Assembly (NCBI GenBank): GCA_010279815.1
Contig: QEOQ01000640.1
Span: forward strand, 1,866,767 to 1,930,766
Length of the DNA stretch: 64,000 nt
DNA from: Brachionus plicatilis
Taxonomy: Eukaryota > Rotifera > Eurotatoria > Ploima > Brachionidae
Direction: 5' to 3'
Shown: in pieces, positions 58,823 through 64,000 of the stretch
Numbering within the stretch: position 1 is the first letter of the stretch
Layout: each line of letters opens with the position of its first letter
Notes under the pieces: generated by a model
The model's input: only the letters and a program-made list of their open reading frames with translations
Databases searched by the model: none
What the model was told of the DNA's origin: nothing
Made by a program: the position numbers and the translations under genes

Positions 58823-59018
58823 CTAAATGCCAAAAACTTGTTCTGTAAATGAAACAACAGAGTGAAACAACTTTTTTTCAGCTACTGTCCAAGTTTGCGA
58901 AATTGCACCCTATTCAAAAGTATTAAGAAAAAAATTTGCACAAATTTTGCAGGATTCCGAAGCATGACAAAAATTGTTTCACTCTGTTTCATTTACACAA
59001 GAAGTTTTTGACATTTAG
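58823..59018. mobile_element. MITE with ~46-bp terminal inverted repeats
   Basis: CTAAATGCCAAAAACTTGTT and onward (58823-58870) is repeated inverted at 58974-59018, with only a few mismatches and a 3-bp indel. The 100-bp centre has no coding capacity. Confidence 0.8.
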
Positions 59019-59953
59019 AACAAAAATTTTTTTAAATTTGGTATTGGAAGTTTTACATTTAATTTCAAAATACTATTGAGTTGTCGATTTGATTGCCAAA
59101 TTTAATGTCTATTTCATTAGCAGATAAATTCTTATCTTAACTCTTATCTGTTCAGGATCAATCATTATTTTTAAAGTAATTTTATATGGTAACGACGTCT
59201 AAAGGGGTAGGTGTTAATTCGGTGGTACAATTTGAAAACTGCTATATCTCCGGCAGATTGAAGTTTGAGATCAATATCAAAAGATCAAAATATTAATTGT
59301 AATTTTTTTTTTAATAATACAGAAAAAATAAATTTTTTCCAAAGCAATTACTTGACATGTCATGTCAAGTTTATTTTCATATTTAAAATTTTAAAATGTT
59401 CCTTTTTATTGAACTTTAATAGGTTTAAATATTTTAATTGATTTTAATGAAAATTTACTTTTAAAGACAAAAAAATTCACTGTTTTTAAATTTTAAATTT
59501 ATTTAAGTGGAAAAATAAAATTATTTGAGTTTGAATGAATGGATATAAAAGTTATAAATTTGAATTTGTGAATTAACTTAACCTTAATTATTAAAATTAT
59601 TGATTGTTTTTGTTAAATAAATTAGAGATCAATCATTTTGATGTTAAATTGATAATGAACCATTATTAGACATAACATGTCTATTAATGTTTACTATTTA
59701 TTTCTTAAAAATTATTAGATTAATTAAGTTTTAAATTTTAAATGATCGTTTTGATCTTAAAATTTGATCTGAAACTTCAATTTGCCATATCTCCTTCATT
59801 TTCAAAGATATTTTCAAAAAAAAGATGTTAACATTTCTCATAAAGTTTGATTACGCTTAATGAGGTGAAAAAGTCTCGAATTAGTAATTCGGTAGAAACG
59901 ATTTTAGAGATCCTTAGTATAACTAAAGGTATAGTCCATTTCCACTATTCGAT
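59019..59953. other. AT-rich intergenic
   Basis: Nothing recognisable. CATGTCATGTCAAG at about 59355 is a short imperfect palindrome. Confidence 0.45.
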
Positions 59954-60108
59954 TGCCTAAAAAATCAAAATATAATCTATCTCGTGTTAATTTGATGAAT
60001 CGGAAAATCAAGACTTTTTCCCAGAAGAAGAGATGGTGATCATAGATAAATAGACGAAAACTCCTAAGTTACTAACCCGAGATTAATTATATTTTGATTT
60101 TTTAGGCA
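59954..60108. mobile_element. 155-bp MITE
   Basis: TGCCTAAAAAATCAAAATAT at 59954 and onward is repeated inverted at the right end (60108 leftwards). About 35-40 bp of arm are recognisable (then AATCTATCTCGTGTTA against AATTAATCTCGGGTTA). Confidence 0.8.
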
Positions 60109-60575
60109 TTTTTCACGAAATTTTATTTATACTAAGGTAAGTTTTTACTAAAATTTAGGAAAAAAATATCAATAGAATATTAATACACAAATGATATTAA
60201 TACACAATTAAAACATGATTTGAAGAGATTTTCTAAGAAAAATAAAGCAATAAAGTAAAAAAGTAAAACCACAGATTTGTTCAGAATTTTGTCTAGATTT
60301 TTATAAAAAAAAAAGTTGGGTCACAATTGATCCCTCGGAGGAGATACAATTTAAACTAGAAGAAAACTTTTTTTTAGCTTTTTTTTATTTTTTTTAGCCC
60401 CCCCAAATAAATTTTTTTGGTTTTCGAGGACGTAGATTACGAATTTTGAGTCAAAAATGTGAAATTCAGATAGCACTAAAGTTTTGAATTTCGTGAAGTT
60501 TATGGGAATATTTTCAGAATTTTAGGATATGCTCTTTATGATATATGAAATGGGTTTAATTTTTAGACCTAAAAG
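60109..60575. other. Intergenic
   Basis: No supported feature. Confidence 0.45.
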
Positions 60576-60915
60576 GGTAAAAAAAATTTAACCCGATTAG
60601 TCAAAAAAATTACTCCAAATCGTAAAAACTTAATAATCAAGTAAGTAATCGCTTAATAAATTTATTGAAAAATTAAAGATTATTTAAAGCTTAATGGATT
60701 AAACGGGTAAAAGAGGTTAAAATTCTTTATAGGTTAAATTTCGGGGTAATTATATACAATTTTAGATGTAATCGGGTTAACCGCTTTAAATCCTAAGGAC
60801 CTCACAAAATTGACCGCAAGAGGTAAAAGGGTAATTGAAAAAATTCGCAGAAATCGGGTGACTATTTTAGAATTTTCAATAAAAAAGATAGGAAACCCGG
60901 TTAAATTTTTTTACC
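60576..60915. mobile_element. 340-bp MITE
   Basis: The left end GGTAAAAAAAATTTAACCCG and the right end, read inverted, GGTAAAAAAATTTAACCGGG form about 22-bp terminal inverted repeats. The interior contains further AACGGGTAAAAG/GGTTAACCGC motifs but no frame. Confidence 0.7.
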
Positions 60916-61473
60916 ATGTTAAGGAGTTTGTTTCAAAAAATTGTTTTTATTAAAGAGAGATTTTTTAGTCATGTAAAGGAAAATTAGCGTTCAAAAGAAT
61001 TTAAAATATATTAAACCTAATAGATTTAGTAAATTTTTAATTTAACGTTCATTTATAATTTTTTAAAAAATAAAAATTTCTGTTTCATTTTACCAATATT
61101 TTTAATTAATAATTTGTGTTCCCATTTAAAGATATGCCTGCCAATAAGTCTTGTTATAATCAATTCAAAAAATGTTAATGAGAATTAAAATGAAAACAAG
61201 CAACATTAATTTGACAGATTATTTATCAATTATTAAAATATTTATTTAAACAAAAATTAATAGAATTAAAAGATTGAAATATTATCACACCAGTAGATCC
61301 AGTGGAATAATTGTGTTTAATGACTGTTTTTTTTTTAAAATTAAGACAAATAAATACGCCAATAAACTTTACTGAAATAAATTAATGCATATGGTAATTT
61401 AAAATAAAAAAAAAAAAAACAAATAAAGTACAAAAGCAGAATATTTCAAAATTTTGATTTAAAATATTTAAAA
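60916..61473. other. 5' flank of MRPL20
   Basis: A/T-rich, no frame. The promoter must lie here but no motif stands out. Confidence 0.45.
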
Positions 61474-62135
61474 ATGGTCCATTTAACAAATACACTGAAC
61501 CGTTTTGGCTACATTCATGGCCCACATAGGATATACAAGAGAATGCAAGTGTTTAGATTTACATGGGTAGGTCTTTTGCCAATATTTGATGCAATATTAC
61601 CATTTTTAATTAAGCATTATTATGGTAGACACCGAAGATGCTACAAATTAGCCGTCCAAAGATTACACAAGGCCTGGCTTCATGCCACCCGTAATCGAAA
61701 AATGAAAGGTCTTTTATACAAAGAGGTTTGCATTTAAGTTTTATTTTTTTTCTAAATATTAAATTTTTTTTTAGATATGGCAAACTAGAATCGATGCTGC
61801 TTGCAAAGAACATGGAATTAAATATTTTGAATTTACTGAAAGTTTAACAAGAGTAATTTATAAAAAAAAAATTAAGATATTTAAATTATAGTTTTATTTT
61901 TAAAGCAAAATATTCATTTAAATCATGCTGTTTTGAATGATTTAGCTATCTACGAACCTCGGACATTTAAAGTAATAGAAAATTTTTTCTCGATACTTTT
62001 TAATTTATTCTGTTTTAGAGCTTATGTAACGTGGCCAAACAGCATATTGTAAATACTGGCCTTTACAATCTTACTTTGGAAGAGCCTGAGGGAGTTTTTA
62101 ATAGATCGATGTTTACGGATGAATTAAAGCAATAA
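61474..62135 (+). CDS. MRPL20: Mitochondrial large ribosomal subunit protein bL20m
   Basis: Exons 61474-61725, 61775-61852, 61906-61971 and 62019-62135 give 170 residues, with introns of 47-53 nt, all in phase 0. The bL20 core is clear: a basic stretch HYYGRHRRCYKLAVQRLHKAW, IWQTRIDAACKEHGIKY, LNDLAIYEPRTFKSLC and the animal mitochondrial ending EEPEGVFNR. The protein binds 23S-type rRNA early in large-subunit assembly in the mitochondrial matrix. The N-terminus differs from the human form and is about 20 residues longer. The gene is convergent with the PLAC8-like gene, with about 480 bp between the two stops. Confidence 0.93.
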
Positions 62136-62616
62136 ATGAATTTTAAAAAAAAATATTTTTTTGTTGACAATTAATTTAAATTAAATACATTTCTAAAAGA
62201 ACACCAAAAATATACTTTTTTAAAGATTTTGATTAACTCCCAACAAAAAAAATGAAATTTCTACCCTTGAAACTAACTTGAATTATTGAGCTAATAAATC
62301 AATCGACAGAACAATTTCCATTTTTTTGAAAATTTTGTTTGTTGAAGTGCAATCGGGGCATACTTTTCTTAATGGTAAAGAGATCTAATTTTTTTTAATA
62401 AGTCAAATATAATACTTAGCAAAAAAATTGAAAAAAATGAATTCTGTTAACAGGAACTTTTAGTTAACTATTATAGTTAAATCAGCACTTGGTAGTATAT
62501 TATTTAAAAGAAGATTTAATTAACAAATTAAATTTTTATTAGCAAATTAAAAATCAAAATTTACATAATGGAACAATTTGAAAAACTTTAAAAAAAAAAC
62601 AAAATCTTGATTTAAT
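62136..62616. other. Shared 3' intergenic space of MRPL20 and PLAC8-like gene
   Basis: Convergent 3' ends. No repeat or RNA gene seen. Confidence 0.5.
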
Positions 62617-63083
62617 TTAGCTTCTAAATTCACGTCTGATTTGAATTATTGTACAAAATGGACAAACTGTTAAAAAATAAAAATTGATATTAAAATTTAC
62701 AGAAAAAATTAAAATTTTTATAAGATAACTTACAGTAAGATGCACAACAGTCCAAGAAAATATTACCATCTATAGACTTTTTTCCGCGTGCTGCACTTCT
62801 CAGACAGCATAGGCAAAGTGGAAAAGTGAAGCATTGAAAGCAAGACATCAAAGTGCCTTCACCAGCATCTTGTGAAGCACAATAGGCATAAAAATTAGGA
62901 CAAAAATGAGCAGTAATACAATCAGAGCAACTGTTACAGCAACTCAATAGATCGTGCCTGAACTCACCCGAGTGTGGCTGACAGTAGATACTTTAAAAAA
63001 AAATTAAAGTAAAGTACAAAAATTCCAAATCACTAAGCTTACACTGCCAAATTTGGTGCTTCACAAGATTTTAAATTTTGCAT
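62617..63083 (-). CDS. PLAC8/cornifelin-family cysteine-rich protein
   Basis: Minus strand, exons 63083-63043, 62990-62734 and 62666-62617 give 115 residues, the same length as human PLAC8. The cysteine pattern of the family is present: LLSCCNSCSDCITAHFCPNF, then CFQCFTFPLCLCCLRSAAR with basic residues, IDGNIFLDCCASYFCPFC and the ending CTIIQIRREF. Animal members are cytosolic or membrane-associated with varied roles, and plant/fungal relatives affect metal handling or organ size, so no specific role is claimed. The phases agree at both introns (GCA GT|gtaagc; TAC T|gtaagt). It is head to head with DPH2. Confidence 0.88.
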
Positions 63084-63339
63084 TTTTCTTCAGTTTTGTC
63101 GAATGAATCTTTAAAAAAAATTTAAACTCGTTGAAATACTTTTGACCATAAATTTACAAAAATACGCAGTTTTAAATTTGATATTTAAATTTTTTTAAAT
63201 TTAACAAAGCTTAAAATTTGACTTGTAAAAGACAAAAAAAAATAAACTTTAACTGAACACAGGATACATTTTATTTGCTTTAAAAATTTTAATTTTTTAT
63301 TTAATAAAATTGAATTTTAAAAGAAAAAAAAAACTTAAA
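63084..63339. promoter_or_regulatory. Bidirectional promoter region, PLAC8-like / DPH2
   Basis: Only 256 bp separate the two divergent start codons, so both 5' UTRs and promoters must share it. The sequence is A/T-rich; I see no specific factor site. Confidence 0.55.
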
Positions 63340-64000
63340 ATGGTCGATGCGTTTAGCACAAATCCTTCCCAAACAATCGAAAAACAAATCGATTGTTTGA
63401 GTATATCGAACATAGATGACATAGATTTTTATTTTGATATAGAAAGATCAATTAAATGGGTGTTGGACAACGGGTTTAAGCGCATAGCTCTTCAATTTCC
63501 AGACGAACATTTGAACAATTCCATAAAAATTAGCTCTAAATTGAAAAAATCTCTTCCTGAGAGCACGTTTTTTATTCTGGCTGACACTTCTTATGGAAGT
63601 TGCTGCGTAGATACAGTCGCTGCTGAACACTACAATGCTGATGCCATAATCCACTATGGTCATTCTTGTCTCAGTCAGGTTGAAAATATACCAACCTTGC
63701 TAGTGTTCGACAAAAGTCCTCTTGACATCATCACAATATTCACCCAGGTAGAAAAAATTGGTCACAAATTGATCATTCTCTACGATGTATCTTATCATTA
63801 CCTCTATGAGAAAATAAATTACAAATTCAAAGAAAATTCAGATGTTTTTGTATCAAAATTAATTCTTCCCGGAGAAAATGGACAAGATTTAAAGATTCAT
63901 TTTTCAAGACAGCTACCCCTAGACCTGAAAAATAGTTCGGATTCTTATTCGTTTTTTTATATAGGCAATAAAACAGCTCTCAAAAATTGTTTTTTATTTT
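63340..64000 (+). CDS. DPH2: Diphthamide biosynthesis protein 2 (partial, runs off the window)
   Basis: 220 codons are open from the ATG at 63340 to the window edge. DPH1-DPH2 form the radical iron-sulfur enzyme that transfers the 3-amino-3-carboxypropyl group of S-adenosylmethionine to a histidine of elongation factor 2. Family motifs are FDIERSIKWVLDNGFKRIAL with QFPDE, and FILADTSYGSCCVDTVAAEH with the cluster cysteines in GSCCVD. ADAIIHYGHSCLSQ, with its conserved HYG.SC, follows. The extra segment and the FDIERS start are more like DPH2 than DPH1. No intron in the visible part. The rest of the gene lies outside. Confidence 0.9.
   Translation, partial: MVDAFSTNPSQTIEKQIDCLSISNIDDIDFYFDIERSIKWVLDNGFKRIALQFPDEHLNNSIKISSKLKKSLPESTFFILADTSYGSCCVDTVAAEHYNADAIIHYGHSCLSQVENIPTLLVFDKSPLDIITIFTQVEKIGHKLIILYDVSYHYLYEKINYKFKENSDVFVSKLILPGENGQDLKIHFSRQLPLDLKNSSDSYSFFYIGNKTALKNCFLF

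Overview
The window is nuclear DNA of an invertebrate animal. It is strongly AT-rich, its genes are split by very short introns (most 44-60 nt, GT...AG), and it carries animal-type genes: an FBXL5 iron sensor with a hemerythrin domain, a two-Ig cell-surface protein, a BCO-type carotenoid oxygenase, PP2A-A and MRPL20. Much of the rest is decayed transposon sequence. A rotifer-like or other small-genome invertebrate would fit, but the phylum cannot be fixed from the sequence alone. A 421-base run of N lies at 51750-52170.

Layout. 1-6.3 kb is a transposon graveyard: MULE, pogo-like and non-LTR fragments, several of which have no long open frame. 7.15-10.6 kb is FBXL5 (+). 11.2-15.2 kb holds a foldback element, a decayed LINE ORF1 (+) and a decayed Merlin-type transposase (-), bracketed by a direct repeat. 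17.0-17.8 kb is a single-domain ZPR1 gene (+). 21.3-25.4 kb is the PP2A scaffold subunit (+), whose 2.1-kb intron is filled by a tandem repeat with a TIR element inside it. 26.4-32.2 kb is a young but rearranged non-LTR retrotransposon (-). 33.0-35.0 kb is a second MULE followed by an RTE-like tail. 35-43 kb has no gene I can recognise. 44.0-45.1 kb is the Ig protein (+). 49.8-51.3 kb is an intronless carotenoid oxygenase (+). 53.2-57.0 kb is topoisomerase III alpha (+), for which an 11-exon model closes in frame. 57-61 kb is rich in small inverted-repeat elements (MITEs). 61.5-64 kb is a compact cluster: MRPL20 (+), PLAC8-like (-) and DPH2 (+, cut by the window edge). PLAC8-like and DPH2 are head to head over 256 bp.

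The host genes are ordinary housekeeping or surface genes with no operon-like relationship. The most unusual signal is in the 26-32 kb retrotransposon. Its ORF1 and endonuclease/RT frame are the same frame, separated by one TGA codon followed by CAA CTA. This matches the stop-CAR-YYA context known from programmed stop-codon readthrough. The same element also carries a chimeric internal duplication of about 615 bp. Other points of interest are the half-length ZPR1, the contig-end duplication at the N gap, an 18-nt micro-exon in TOP3A, and a MITE nested inside a MITE.
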